Positions 18,556 through 27,788 of a stretch of DNA of 64,000 bases are shown one piece after another. The notes under the pieces are model-generated. The model was not told where the DNA came from and made no database searches. It saw only the letters and a program-made list of their open reading frames with translations. Location of the stretch: the NCBI GenBank assembly GCA_030694985.1, contig JAUYTV010000040.1:1-64000 (forward strand). The letters run 5' to 3'. Positions within the stretch are counted from its first letter, which is position 1, and every line of letters starts with the position of its first letter. Origin of the DNA: Methanoregula sp. (lineage in GTDB: Archaea > Halobacteriota > Methanomicrobia > Methanomicrobiales > Methanospirillaceae). The position numbers and the translations under genes were made by a program.

Positions 18556-19611
18556 ATGGAGATCTCAATCGGAAATCGAAAAATTGGGCCTGGACATCCG
18601 TGTTTTATTATTGCTGAAATGTCGGCAAATCACCTGCAGAATTTTGATCTTGCCGTAAAAATAATCCGGGAAGCAGCAAAATGTGGCGCAGATGCGATTA
18701 AACTTCAAACCTTTACTCCCGACACCCTGACAATCGATTGTGACCGTGATTGTTTTACTATCTCCCAAGGTACTGTCTGGGATGGCCGGACCCTTTACGA
18801 TCTCTATAGCGAAGCCTGTTCTCCTTGGGAATGGCAGCCGGAACTCAAGAAAATTGCTGAAGAAGAGGGGCTGGTGTGTTTCTCGACACCTTATGACCAG
18901 ACTGCTGTTGAGTTCCTCGAGAAGATGAACGTGCCGGCCTATAAGGTTGCATCATTTGAGATCCTCGATGTCCCTCTGATAGAATGTGTTGCATCAAAAA
19001 ACAAACCAGTCATCATTTCAACCGGAATATCAACAATTTCCGAGATTGCTGAAGCGGTGGCAACATGCCGGAATGCCGGTAATAATGACATCATATTATT
19101 GAAATGTACAAGTGCATACCCTGCACCGCCGGATGAGATAAACCTTAAAACTATCAAAAATCTTGCTGAGACTTTCGGTGTGATTGCCGGTTTGTCAGAT
19201 CACACTGCAGGAATCTCCGTGCCTGTCGGTGCAGTTGCGCTTGGTGCATGTGTCATTGAAAAACATTTCACCCTCAGCAGGGACAATGGTGGTCCAGATG
19301 CCGGATTTTCACTTGAACCTGATGAATTCAACCGGATGGTGAAATCGATCCGTGAGGTTGAAAAAGCCATTGGATCTGTCACATACGAACTTTCCGCGAC
19401 ATCGAAACGGAATCGTGCCTTTGCCCGCTCTCTCTTTGCAGTCCGCGACATCCCGGCTGGAGAAACCTTATCTTCCCAGAATATCCGTTCAATCAGGCCG
19501 GGTTTCGGGCTTCCTCCAAAGTATCTCAAACAACTCATAGGAAAAAAATCCTCCAAAATGATCCTGCGTGGCACTCCCCTTTCATGGGATATGGTTGAAC
19601 GGTCAGAATAA
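18556..19611 (+). CDS. pseI: Pseudaminic acid synthase
   Basis: This 351-residue NeuB-family enzyme condenses 6-deoxy-AltdiNAc with phosphoenolpyruvate to form pseudaminic acid. The N-terminal TIM-barrel shows IAEMSANH, ADAIKLQTFTPDTLT, VASFEI and GLSDHT; CVIEKHFTLSRDNGGPDAGFSLEP is characteristic of PseI. A C-terminal SAF (antifreeze-like) domain covers about residues 290-351. GGAG before the ATG supports the start. It is divergent from pseB-C-F-GH and completes the pathway. A second NeuB paralogue at 45820 has AEAGVNHNG instead, typical of the sialic/legionaminic type. Confidence 0.92.
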   Translation: MEISIGNRKIGPGHPCFIIAEMSANHLQNFDLAVKIIREAAKCGADAIKLQTFTPDTLTIDCDRDCFTISQGTVWDGRTLYDLYSEACSPWEWQPELKKIAEEEGLVCFSTPYDQTAVEFLEKMNVPAYKVASFEILDVPLIECVASKNKPVIISTGISTISEIAEAVATCRNAGNNDIILLKCTSAYPAPPDEINLKTIKNLAETFGVIAGLSDHTAGISVPVGAVALGACVIEKHFTLSRDNGGPDAGFSLEPDEFNRMVKSIREVEKAIGSVTYELSATSKRNRAFARSLFAVRDIPAGETLSSQNIRSIRPGFGLPPKYLKQLIGKKSSKMILRGTPLSWDMVERSE

Positions 19612-19687
19612 CGAAAAGCCCGGGCATTGTCCGGCGATTTTTTTTAAGTGGATATAATTCTGGAAGGGATATTTTTCATGATTATTG

Positions 19688-19782
19688 GGCTATGTTGAAA
19701 CCCTTCACAAATCATGCATAAATGGCTTGGATTGATGTAAAGGATAATTTATAGCGGTTTTATCTGAGGGTTTCAACAGAGC
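19688..19782. mobile_element. 95-bp MITE-like element, copy 2 of 2 (inverted)
   Basis: This is the reverse-complement copy of the element at 2921-3015, with about two differences at one tip. It is flanked by its own perfect 9-bp duplication, TGATTATTG, at 19679-19687 and 19783-19791, so it inserted independently. It lies 76 bp after the pseI stop and shortly before the ATP-grasp gene. With copy 1 it brackets the whole 3.0-19.6 kb sugar block in inverted orientation. Confidence 0.85.
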
Positions 19783-19848
19783 TGATTATTGAATATTTCC
19801 CATCGTTGCACAGTTTTATAAAACATTAGATGAGATAGTACAAATCGG

Positions 19849-20823
19849 ATGAAAAATATTCTCATATCTCCCGCCGGAGGTCAGGCCATTTCCGGCATTA
19901 TTGAATATTTCAAAAAAAACGGGTATGCTGTTACAGGTATTGACAGCAACCCAAATGCCATCGGGAAATTTTTTTGTGACAGGTTCTGTACTGTTCCCCG
20001 CGTCCAGGATTCTGGTTACAGGGAGGCAGTCCTCGATATAGTTTCTGGTGAAAACATTGATCTCTTTATCAGCTGGCTCGATCCTGAGATCCAGTTCTGG
20101 AATGAACTGTTTTTCCGGGATAAGATTCCGGAATCTGTAAAAGGATGTTTTGCTTTAAATTTCCGAAGGGACCTGCAATTTCTCTACGATAAATATTCAC
20201 TGTGCAAGCTGCTTGAAAAAAATGCTGTCAGGACACCGGAAACAAAGCTCTTAAGTTCCCTGAATCCTGACAGAGACGGAAAAACTTCACTCCCGTTTCC
20301 GGTTGTGGTTAAACCGCGGATCGGTTTTGGATCCCGCGAAATGTATATTGCAAAAACCCATGAAGATTTATCCTGCCATTTCAGAAAATTGATCCAGTGT
20401 AATGTGTCCCCGGAAAACTTCCTTATCCAGGAATTTATCCCCGGTACTGAATACACCATAGATTTTTTTGCAACAGGAGGTCAGATTGATAATCTTGTTG
20501 TAAGAAATCGTCTTGAACAGCGTGGCGTGAGTCTTCGCGGAGAGATCATTTTTGATGATACGATAGAAACCATAGTCCGGAAAACCTGCAAAGTGCTGGA
20601 ACTGGATGGACTGAACAACCTGCAGCTTATAAAAAAGGAAAACACCTGTTTTGTCACTGATATCAATCTGCGACCAAGCGGTACAATCATTTTCTCAATT
20701 GAGGCAGGAATTGATATGCTTCGAAACGTTATGGAACGTTCACAGGGAATGGAAATCACCCGTTTTGGCAAACCCCGCTCACTCAGGATGATACGGTATC
20801 TGCGTGAACACTACTATGAATAA
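19849..20823 (+). CDS. ATP-grasp protein (carbamoyl-phosphate-synthase-like)
   Basis: This 324-residue ATP-grasp enzyme has an N-terminal pre-ATP domain, then LPFPVVVKPRIGFGSREMYI (about residues 144-163, the ATP-binding Lys and Gly-rich loop), FLIQEFIPGTEYTID and a late TDINLRPSG metal-binding motif. The family ligates carboxylates to amines or thiols through acyl phosphates. It overlaps the HAD gene by 20 bp and, through it, the LmbE gene, forming a three-gene unit. A role in adding an amino-acid or amide group to a surface sugar is possible but unproven. Confidence 0.8.
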   Translation: MKNILISPAGGQAISGIIEYFKKNGYAVTGIDSNPNAIGKFFCDRFCTVPRVQDSGYREAVLDIVSGENIDLFISWLDPEIQFWNELFFRDKIPESVKGCFALNFRRDLQFLYDKYSLCKLLEKNAVRTPETKLLSSLNPDRDGKTSLPFPVVVKPRIGFGSREMYIAKTHEDLSCHFRKLIQCNVSPENFLIQEFIPGTEYTIDFFATGGQIDNLVVRNRLEQRGVSLRGEIIFDDTIETIVRKTCKVLELDGLNNLQLIKKENTCFVTDINLRPSGTIIFSIEAGIDMLRNVMERSQGMEITRFGKPRSLRMIRYLREHYYE

Positions 20824-21469
20824 AACCAGGGCAATTTTCTATGATTTGGACAATACACTCTACCCTCAGGAGTCAGACATAATCCAGCGAATCGATCACT
20901 GTATCCGACATTTCTCTCTTGAGCCTCATGAGAAAATCCGGCAGTTCTGGATCAATGAATGGAAAGATAATGGACCAAAAAAACCCCGGTTAATTGAAAC
21001 CGTCGTTGACACATTTTCTCTCCCTGTAGATGCAGATTTGGTGATCGGGCAGTACCGATCCTTCGTTACGCATCTTTCATTGCCGGATTCATCCAGTGAT
21101 TTTTTGCTAGAGTGTAAAAAGCGAGGGCTCCTGCAATTCCTGATCACAAATGGGAATTTTGTAACACAACAAAACAAAATCAAGGCCCTGCAGCTTGAAC
21201 AATTTTTTAATCAGATAATTGTCGCTAATGGTGAATATGCAAAACCATCCTCGTTCTGGTTCGACCATCTGCTTACGATAAACAACCTTGATCCAGGATC
21301 ATGTATCAGTGTCGGTGACTGGTTTGAGATTGACGGAATCGCTTCGGAAGCGACAGGTATTTGTTTTTTCTGGATAAATACAGGACCTGTACATGAGACG
21401 GTTCACGGGAATGCGAAAATGATTCAAAAACTAGCTGATCTTTCGAGGTACATTAATTATGACATTTAA
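20804..21469 (+). CDS. HAD-superfamily hydrolase
   Basis: This 221-residue haloacid-dehalogenase-type phosphatase has the nucleophile motif FYDLDNTLYP near the N-terminus (DxDxT), motif II ITNG, and motif III/IV SVGDWFEIDGIASEATG. It resembles the pyrimidine nucleotidase/YjjG-like group. It would hydrolyse a small phosphorylated metabolite in the cytoplasm, possibly a sugar phosphate given its neighbours. It overlaps ATP-grasp upstream by 20 bp and LmbE downstream by 11 bp, so the three are very likely co-translated. Confidence 0.82.
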   Translation: MNTTMNKTRAIFYDLDNTLYPQESDIIQRIDHCIRHFSLEPHEKIRQFWINEWKDNGPKKPRLIETVVDTFSLPVDADLVIGQYRSFVTHLSLPDSSSDFLLECKKRGLLQFLITNGNFVTQQNKIKALQLEQFFNQIIVANGEYAKPSSFWFDHLLTINNLDPGSCISVGDWFEIDGIASEATGICFFWINTGPVHETVHGNAKMIQKLADLSRYINYDI

Positions 21470-22139
21470 AAAAATTCTCACGGTTGCATCTCATCCGGAT
21501 GACGAAATTCTTGGATGTGGTGGAACAATAAAAAAATTTACTGAATCCGGTAGTGAGGTATGTACTGTTATTCTTGGCGAGGGGATGCTCTCAAGAGGGG
21601 ATGCCAATGCGAATGCTGTCGGGAAACTGCAAAAACATTGTAAAAAAGCCAATGAGATTATCGGTGTGAAGGATTTACGGGAATTTTCATTCCCTGACAA
21701 TGCATTCGATTCAGTGCCTCTTCTGAATATTGTGAAAGTGGTAGAAGATACGATCGACGACTTCAAACCGGACGTCATATTCACTCATCATGGGGGAGAC
21801 CTTAACATCGATCACCGGCTTACGTTTCAGGCTGTCCTTACCGGTTGCAGGCCACAAGGCTTCAAAAAGAGTCCTGAGATCTATTCGTTTTTTATCCCGT
21901 CTTCAACAGACTGGACTGACGGGTACGTACTGAACCATTTCATGCCGACAATGTATGTGGATGTTTCCGATCAAATCGAGTCCAAAATTGCAGCGCTGTC
22001 AGAATACAAGACAGAGATGCGGGAATATCCTCATTCGCGTTCGCTTGAGTCGGTGAGAATCATATCACAGTACTGGGGAAACAGGGTTGGGCTTCATTTC
22101 GCTGAGCCGTTCACACTTATCCGGAGAATTCTGTACTGA
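21459..22139 (+). CDS. PIG-L/LmbE-family N-acetyl sugar deacetylase
   Basis: This 226-residue LmbE-like zinc hydrolase has the metal and catalytic motif ASHPDDEILGCGG (residues 10-22) and a second metal ligand in HHGGDLNIDHR. The family removes N-acetyl groups from GlcNAc-containing substrates. In a locus full of N-acetylated sugars it may expose an amine for later modification, perhaps by the adjoining ATP-grasp enzyme. It is the last gene of the overlapping three-gene unit; a 114-bp MITE follows 136 bp downstream. Confidence 0.85.
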   Translation: MTFKKILTVASHPDDEILGCGGTIKKFTESGSEVCTVILGEGMLSRGDANANAVGKLQKHCKKANEIIGVKDLREFSFPDNAFDSVPLLNIVKVVEDTIDDFKPDVIFTHHGGDLNIDHRLTFQAVLTGCRPQGFKKSPEIYSFFIPSSTDWTDGYVLNHFMPTMYVDVSDQIESKIAALSEYKTEMREYPHSRSLESVRIISQYWGNRVGLHFAEPFTLIRRILY

Positions 22140-22275
22140 TCCTGACATGGGTTGCACGCAAAACAACTTTTCGTTCCCTAATACACGATAACCTTCCGGA
22201 ACCATCAAACGAATGGCAATATTTCAATCCCCGTACCTGTACATTGGTAATAATTACTTCAAATCGCAAATGTAA

Positions 22276-22389
22276 TAGGAGTTACGCAAAATGATTCCAG
22301 ATATTAAGATATGGAAATGTCCAAATGTAAATCGATACCCAGAGTCAATTAAATCCAGTTATTAAAAACTCTGAACTGCGTAAGTCCTA
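22276..22389. mobile_element. 114-bp MITE-like element, copy A
   Basis: The ends are inverted repeats (TAGGAGTTACGCA at the left; TAGGACTTACGCA reading in from the right) and the element is flanked by a 5-bp direct repeat TGTAA at 22271-22275 and 22390-22394. There is no coding capacity. An inverted copy at 23683-23796 is identical over all 114 bases as far as I can read. It fills most of the 297-bp gap between the LmbE and methyltransferase genes. Confidence 0.85.
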
Positions 22390-22436
22390 TGTAAGAAAGG
22401 ATCCACCCGGTTTAATCAAAACAGGAGAACAATACA

Positions 22437-23564
22437 ATGGACTGTCCCTATTGCGGAAACAAAGAGACCCTCTTATATTTTAAAAGCCGGTTGCCCGGTA
22501 TCCTTTCTGCCTGCCCAAAAAAAAAGTTATCTGAGGTAAAGGCTTTTCCGATCGAAGTAAGGCTTTGTACTTCCTGCGGCCTTGGTTTTAATGCTACTCC
22601 CCTTGACGGTAATGAGTTAAAAGACATTTATGAGAATTACCTATATCTCTCACCGGCACACAATGTCGGCCAGTCGATCTATAAAGATATGGCAGAATTT
22701 ATCCGGCACTATTGTTCCGTGGAAGATGCCATTGTCGAGATCGGGTGCTCTGAAGGTTTTCTCCTCAAGGAATTAAATCTGGCGGGATTCAAACGACTTA
22801 CCGGCATTGAGCCCGGGCCACAAGCGGATGTTGCGCGAGCAGCAGGACTTTCCATTATTAAAGAGTATTTTGAAGAATCCACGGTGAAGCCCGGCAGTGT
22901 GGATGTCTTTCTCCTGACTCATGTCTTTGAACATTTCAACGACCCGTTTTCCATGCTTGACTCCATGAAAAAAGGGCTGTCTGGACGAGGCCGGATTATC
23001 ATCATTGTCCCCAATTTTAGTGGTTACCATCACCAGCACCTGTTCTATTATAACAAATTTTTTTTCCAGAGGTTATGCAATGATAAAGAACTGGAAATTG
23101 TTGAAATGGTCTCGACCGGATCGGAACTCCGTTGCGTATTCGCCGTCCCATCAAAAGAGGACAAGCGTGAAAAATCAGTAAAAACTTTTTCTGTTGAAGA
23201 TGTCATAAGCCGCGCCCGTAGTATTCAGACTGAGTTTACTGGGAAGGTAAAGAAAATGGAGGATCTTCTTGCAGCCCATAACGGTAAAACCATATTCTGG
23301 TGGGGAGCCGGCAGCGCTTCTACTATCATCCTTAACCAGATATCAGAAAACCTTCTGGAAAACACAAATCTCATAGTTGTGGATTCAGACCGATCAAAAA
23401 AGGGGTATTTTATTCCAGGAACCGACTTGGAAGTCCGGTCTCCCGATGATCTTCATGGTTCGGAACCGGAACTGGTTATCATTGCATCATCTTTGTTCCG
23501 GGAAATAGAGACAACAATGAAGCAAAAAAATATTCATCCATCTCATGTGGAAATCGTTTATTAA
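22437..23564 (+). CDS. SAM-dependent C-methyltransferase with N-terminal zinc ribbon
   Basis: This 375-residue protein has the three-part layout of NDP-sugar C-3-methyltransferase-like enzymes: an N-terminal zinc-binding part (CPYCGN and CTSCGLGF), a class I SAM domain with VEIGCSEGFLLKEL (about residues 100-113), and a C-terminal GHMP/Rossmann-like part with FWWGAGSAST. It would methylate a nucleotide sugar or polyketide-like carbon; a sugar substrate fits the region. It is enclosed by two identical inverted MITEs, 48 bp upstream of its start and about 120 bp beyond its stop. That raises the possibility of movement or expression effects. Confidence 0.83.
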   Translation: MDCPYCGNKETLLYFKSRLPGILSACPKKKLSEVKAFPIEVRLCTSCGLGFNATPLDGNELKDIYENYLYLSPAHNVGQSIYKDMAEFIRHYCSVEDAIVEIGCSEGFLLKELNLAGFKRLTGIEPGPQADVARAAGLSIIKEYFEESTVKPGSVDVFLLTHVFEHFNDPFSMLDSMKKGLSGRGRIIIIVPNFSGYHHQHLFYYNKFFFQRLCNDKELEIVEMVSTGSELRCVFAVPSKEDKREKSVKTFSVEDVISRARSIQTEFTGKVKKMEDLLAAHNGKTIFWWGAGSASTIILNQISENLLENTNLIVVDSDRSKKGYFIPGTDLEVRSPDDLHGSEPELVIIASSLFREIETTMKQKNIHPSHVEIVY

Positions 23565-23682
23565 CCGTTATCCCCATTTTTCCTCATGTTTAGTGGCAGA
23601 TCCCAAAAAGGTTTTTTGTAAATATCACATTTCTCCTCAATCTAGTGCCCTATGCAACGGCTCTAGGGAAAAGAATCAAGGT

Positions 23683-23796
23683 TAGGACTTACGCAGTTCA
23701 GAGTTTTTAATAACTGGATTTAATTGACTCTGGGTATCGATTTACATTTGGACATTTCCATATCTTAATATCTGGAATCATTTTGCGTAACTCCTA
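23683..23796. mobile_element. 114-bp MITE-like element, copy B (inverted)
   Basis: This is the reverse complement of the element at 22276-22389, identical along its length. It is flanked by its own 5-bp duplication AAGGT at 23678-23682 and 23797-23801, which shows a separate insertion event. It lies 66 bp upstream of the radical SAM gene start and could influence that promoter. Confidence 0.85.
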
Positions 23797-23861
23797 AAGG
23801 TAATGAAAAAAACCGTATTCCAATATTTTTTAAGGCAGGATTACTGTATAGTACTACGGAT

Positions 23862-25520
23862 ATGGGCCCAAGTATTCTTTTTGTAAATCTTCCTCCCCGC
23901 CCGATCGAGGATCTCGATGCCGCGATCAGGAATAAGGATCTGCTTGTTTCAGTCGAACATGAGATCACCATGCCACTTGGCATTATGTACCTCTCATCAT
24001 ATGTAAAAAAAAATAATAACGTAGGTGATGTCAGACTTCTTGACTATGTCATTGAGCTGAAAAATATCCACTCTTATAATGATATTGATGAATTCATTGA
24101 AAAACCGGTATTAAATGCAGCTGGATTTACTCCGGATATTATTTCGATATCGCTGATTTTTTCGACATCGTATCATTTTTTCCAGAAGTTCATCAGGAAA
24201 GCCCGGGAATTATGGCCATCCTCATACATAATCGTTGGCGGAACTCATGCAACAAGCAGTTATCAGCTGCTGCTGAAAGATACCTCCATAAACGCAGTTA
24301 TCCGTGGAGAGGGAGAGCTCCCGCTTTCGGATCTTGTAGGGAAATTCCCTGACCACAACTCTCGGAACATCCAGGGATTGATCACTATAGATGACCTTGA
24401 CCAGATGACGGAAAACGGGATTGCGGAATTCATTACCGATCTTGATTTAATTCCGTTCCCTGACAGGGGGCTTGTGGATATGGAATCCTACGTGAATGCC
24501 CGTGGTTCGCGATGGGAAGTAGGAAATGCAGCCGCTGCACGGATGGCGGTTCTTGTAACTACCCGTGGATGCCCGTACAGGTGTACTTTCTGCTCATCCC
24601 ATACGGTACATGGACGCAGACTGCGGAGAAGGTCTATTGGAAATGTGATCGCAGAAATCACTGAACTTCACGATAAATATGGTGTAACCCTGTTCATTCC
24701 ATGGGATGATATGTTCACGGCTGGCAAGAAGAGGACCCTTGACCTCCTTTCACAAATCCGCAGCCTCGATATCCCGGACCTCCAGATCCAGTTTCAGAAC
24801 GGTCTTTCAATAAATTCCCTCGATGAGGATATCGTCGACTCTCTGGTTTTAACCGGAATGCCGATGACTGCGCTGGCAATTGAATCCGGTAGTGAATTTA
24901 CCCAGAAATACCTTATCAAGAAACACTGTAACCTTGAAAAGGCGCGAAAGATCGTTGCGTATATGAAAAGCAGGAATGTCTTTGTCCGGTGCCTGTACAT
25001 CCTTGGTTTTCCTAGAGAAACAAAAGAACTCATGCAGGAGACCATTAGCTACGCTCGTTCCGTTCAGGCCGACTGGAGCGTATTCTCCATAGCAAGTCCC
25101 CTGTTAGGATCGGAGATGTACAACCAGTTCGTCGGAATGGGCGTTATCGAAGATACTCCCTCAACATGGGGCAGATCTACCTATAGCGAACGGACGTTCG
25201 ATATGCCGGAAATCTCTGCACAGGAACTGAATGACCTCGCGTACCGTGCCAATCTTGAGTGTAATTTCCTCTTTAATCCCAATTTTTTGAAAGGGGATTA
25301 TGATCGGGCCCTCAAGTTATACACGGATATTACCTTCAAGTTCCCGTTCCATGTTGTAGCATGGTATTGCATCCTGCGTTGTTACAAAAAGATGGGACAA
25401 ACAAGGGAAGCGGCCGAAATTGAGGCAAAGTTGCGAGCCCTCACCCTGCACAATTCAGTCGGTAAAGAGATGTTCCTCAAGTATAAGGATCTGATGCCGG
25501 AAATCAATTTCACAACATGA
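23862..25520 (+). CDS. B12-binding-type radical SAM protein
   Basis: This 552-residue protein has an N-terminal cobalamin-binding-like domain (about 1-160, with IIVGGTHATSS), then a radical SAM core with the CxxxCxxC iron-sulphur motif at C237, C241 and C244 and an elongated barrel. The C-terminus (about 470-550) looks like TPR helices. Such proteins methylate or rearrange unreactive carbons or tailor lipids and sugars. It is downstream of the C-methyltransferase and MITE B, and 30 bp upstream of an IS. The substrate is not predictable. Confidence 0.85.
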   Translation: MGPSILFVNLPPRPIEDLDAAIRNKDLLVSVEHEITMPLGIMYLSSYVKKNNNVGDVRLLDYVIELKNIHSYNDIDEFIEKPVLNAAGFTPDIISISLIFSTSYHFFQKFIRKARELWPSSYIIVGGTHATSSYQLLLKDTSINAVIRGEGELPLSDLVGKFPDHNSRNIQGLITIDDLDQMTENGIAEFITDLDLIPFPDRGLVDMESYVNARGSRWEVGNAAAARMAVLVTTRGCPYRCTFCSSHTVHGRRLRRRSIGNVIAEITELHDKYGVTLFIPWDDMFTAGKKRTLDLLSQIRSLDIPDLQIQFQNGLSINSLDEDIVDSLVLTGMPMTALAIESGSEFTQKYLIKKHCNLEKARKIVAYMKSRNVFVRCLYILGFPRETKELMQETISYARSVQADWSVFSIASPLLGSEMYNQFVGMGVIEDTPSTWGRSTYSERTFDMPEISAQELNDLAYRANLECNFLFNPNFLKGDYDRALKLYTDITFKFPFHVVAWYCILRCYKKMGQTREAAEIEAKLRALTLHNSVGKEMFLKYKDLMPEINFTT

Positions 25521-25550
25521 TTTCCTGTGAATCGCAATTTTTTTAACTGT

Positions 25551-27239
25551 AGAGGACGTTGCCTAACTAACAAAAAGAGTAATTTGGGTTAATGAAATAT
25601 TCCGGGAATGAAAATTTTCCCTGAAAAAGATCAATCAATCCGGAGAAAGAACGTACACCCTCACAAAAAGCCCTATTTTTCGTCTTCATTATTACCGTCT
25701 TAAGTTTACTCCACCCTCCTCTTGTGATAACAGTCCGTAGATTTTGAGTTATGCAAATCAACTTCCACTCGTTGTCACATTGAATCGTCCCTCTGCGCTG
25801 AAACTTTCGGATACCCCTATTCTCCTTAATCCAACCAAAAGGCGGTTCAATAATCGTTTTTCTCCGGGAATATTTTCTTTTCATGGGGGTCGGTTCCATT
25901 TTGGTTTCCATAATTTTCCTTGTGATTGTTTCCGGAGAAGCTACCTCATTTTCTGAAAACATATGCCTGAAGAACCAATCTCCACACGCCGCCAGGACGG
26001 CTTGACATGAGTGATAATTCCCGGAACAAATATCTTCAACATCCAGCAAAGTTCTGGGTGAGCCACGGGTCAAAAATACATCCCTTTCATGCCGGGTAGA
26101 ACAAAGAAACTGACAAGGGTGATTTATCATAACGAGATAGTTTTGATAACTCCAATATCCCGCATCAGCAAGAACCAGAATATTCATTAAGGAAATTCCG
26201 GTTTGTTCTGCTACATCAAAGAGTTCCTGCATCATGGGATCCAACTGATTATAATCGGCAGCTGAATTGGTGACTGAGGCTGCCAGAATTATACCGTCCT
26301 GATTTGCAAAAGCCTGAGCGTTATACCCTTGGATGTGTGAAGTTCCGCTTTTCATAATTGAACTGTCAGGATCTGTTGTGTTTGCGACTTTCTCAGGAGC
26401 CGGTGTTTTCTGGGGGGGTTTCGGTTTCCGACCACGTTTTTTTCTGCCGGTTTCCATCTCTTCTTCTTCACGAGACCGAATTTTCTCTTTTGCGTCTTCA
26501 GATTGTATTTTTTGTTCATCGTCGAGTCTTTGTTTCGCCGCACGTAACCGACGAAGTCTCTCATCTCGCGTCCGAAGACAATCCGGTACCTCATCACCAC
26601 TTCGATCCGAACCGTAGAGTGCATCTTCTTCTATATCTTTTGAGAGGATCTCATTGATTCGGGAAGTTATTGCCGTCTCTAACTTCTCATAGGTCATATT
26701 CGCACTCAAGGATGCATTTGCTTTTATTTTTGTACCGTCGAGAGCGAGGACTTTGTTTGATAATATTCCGGCTTCGTTCATCAGACGGAGTATCTGGACG
26801 AACAGACTCCCTAAGGTTGACCCATATTTATGAAAAAATCGCGATATTGTTGTGTGATCCGGGTAACTGTTCCGACTTACAATCCGATAACCTACATCAT
26901 ATTTGCATAGTCGTTCGATCTCACGGCTCGAACGTGCGCCCCGAACATAAGAGTAGAGGGTTATCCCGGTCATGATTTCCGGGTAATAAAATGCGGCGCC
27001 CTGTCCATCTTCCCGATGGGCTGAATAGACTTCGCTCAGATCGAGAACGGATACTATGTCGATTATTATATGACTAAAATCATCTTCCATTAACTATTCC
27101 TTGATGTTGACGGGAAGGAGGTATTGTTGTTCGAGGTCGCGACCCTTCGTATGATACATTATCCATTGGTTGTACGTTCTCCGGTAAAGTACTTTCGGTT
27201 TATTTTAAAGGGGTTGGCGGGAGTTATGCAACAGCCTCT
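25551..27239 (-). mobile_element. IS1182/IS5-like insertion sequence
   Basis: Imperfect terminal inverted repeats of about 18 bp bound the element: AGAGGACGTTGCCTAACT at 25551-25568 and, read in reverse, AGAGGCTGTTGCATAACT at 27239-27222 (15 of 18 match). It encodes one leftward transposase. The right end directly abuts an IS481-like element, so its target duplication cannot be read. It inserted about 30 bp after the radical SAM gene stop. Confidence 0.75.
25567..27090 (-). CDS. IS1182/IS5-type DDE transposase
   Basis: This 507-residue transposase has an N-terminal DUF772-like domain (SREIERLCKYDVGYRIVS, then HTTISRF), a first catalytic Asp in LALDGTKIKANAS (about D119), a basic linker of about residues 200-235 rich in Arg, Lys and Glu, a second Asp in ILVLADAGYWS, and a third acidic residue in IIEPPFGWIKENRG. 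The frame is intact, so the element may still be active. The stop lies inside the left terminal repeat. Confidence 0.88.
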   Translation of the reverse strand: MEDDFSHIIIDIVSVLDLSEVYSAHREDGQGAAFYYPEIMTGITLYSYVRGARSSREIERLCKYDVGYRIVSRNSYPDHTTISRFFHKYGSTLGSLFVQILRLMNEAGILSNKVLALDGTKIKANASLSANMTYEKLETAITSRINEILSKDIEEDALYGSDRSGDEVPDCLRTRDERLRRLRAAKQRLDDEQKIQSEDAKEKIRSREEEEMETGRKKRGRKPKPPQKTPAPEKVANTTDPDSSIMKSGTSHIQGYNAQAFANQDGIILAASVTNSAADYNQLDPMMQELFDVAEQTGISLMNILVLADAGYWSYQNYLVMINHPCQFLCSTRHERDVFLTRGSPRTLLDVEDICSGNYHSCQAVLAACGDWFFRHMFSENEVASPETITRKIMETKMEPTPMKRKYSRRKTIIEPPFGWIKENRGIRKFQRRGTIQCDNEWKLICITQNLRTVITRGGWSKLKTVIMKTKNRAFCEGVRSFSGLIDLFQGKFSFPEYFINPNYSFC

Positions 27240-27788
27240 GTAGAGTGCCACAATTAATGTCCGTTTTGTTGACAGAGTTTATGTCCGCTTTGGATATATT
27301 TTCGGTCTTTGTTGAAATTGATTTCGTTATGGTAAACTGATGTCGGAGTCATCCATCCCAGGATCTCCTGCTTGCGCCAGCTGTTGTATTGCTGGTCAAA
27401 GTTCCAGAGTTCACGTTTGAAGTGGCTTAACGAGGGGAACACCTTGAGGGCGATGAGTTCCTGGTAGAGGGTCCTATGATAGCGTTCGATCTTGCCGCGA
27501 CCTCTCGGATTGTACGGCCGACCGAAGATAAGTTTAATTCCATGTTTCTGCGCTTCAGCTTTGAAAACCTTGGCGACGAATTGTTTTCCATTATCGAGAT
27601 AGATTTCATGCGGAACTCGTCCGGAGCGAAGTGCCCAGTGAAGTGCATTGACTGCTGATGCAGCATCTTTGTGAAGGTATACCTTGCTTTTCACTCGATA
27701 ACGTGAGCAGTCATCAGTGAAACCGGTTACATAAACCTTACCGACTCCCCGGATACGAAACTGAAATGTATCTCCTTGCCACATGCTG

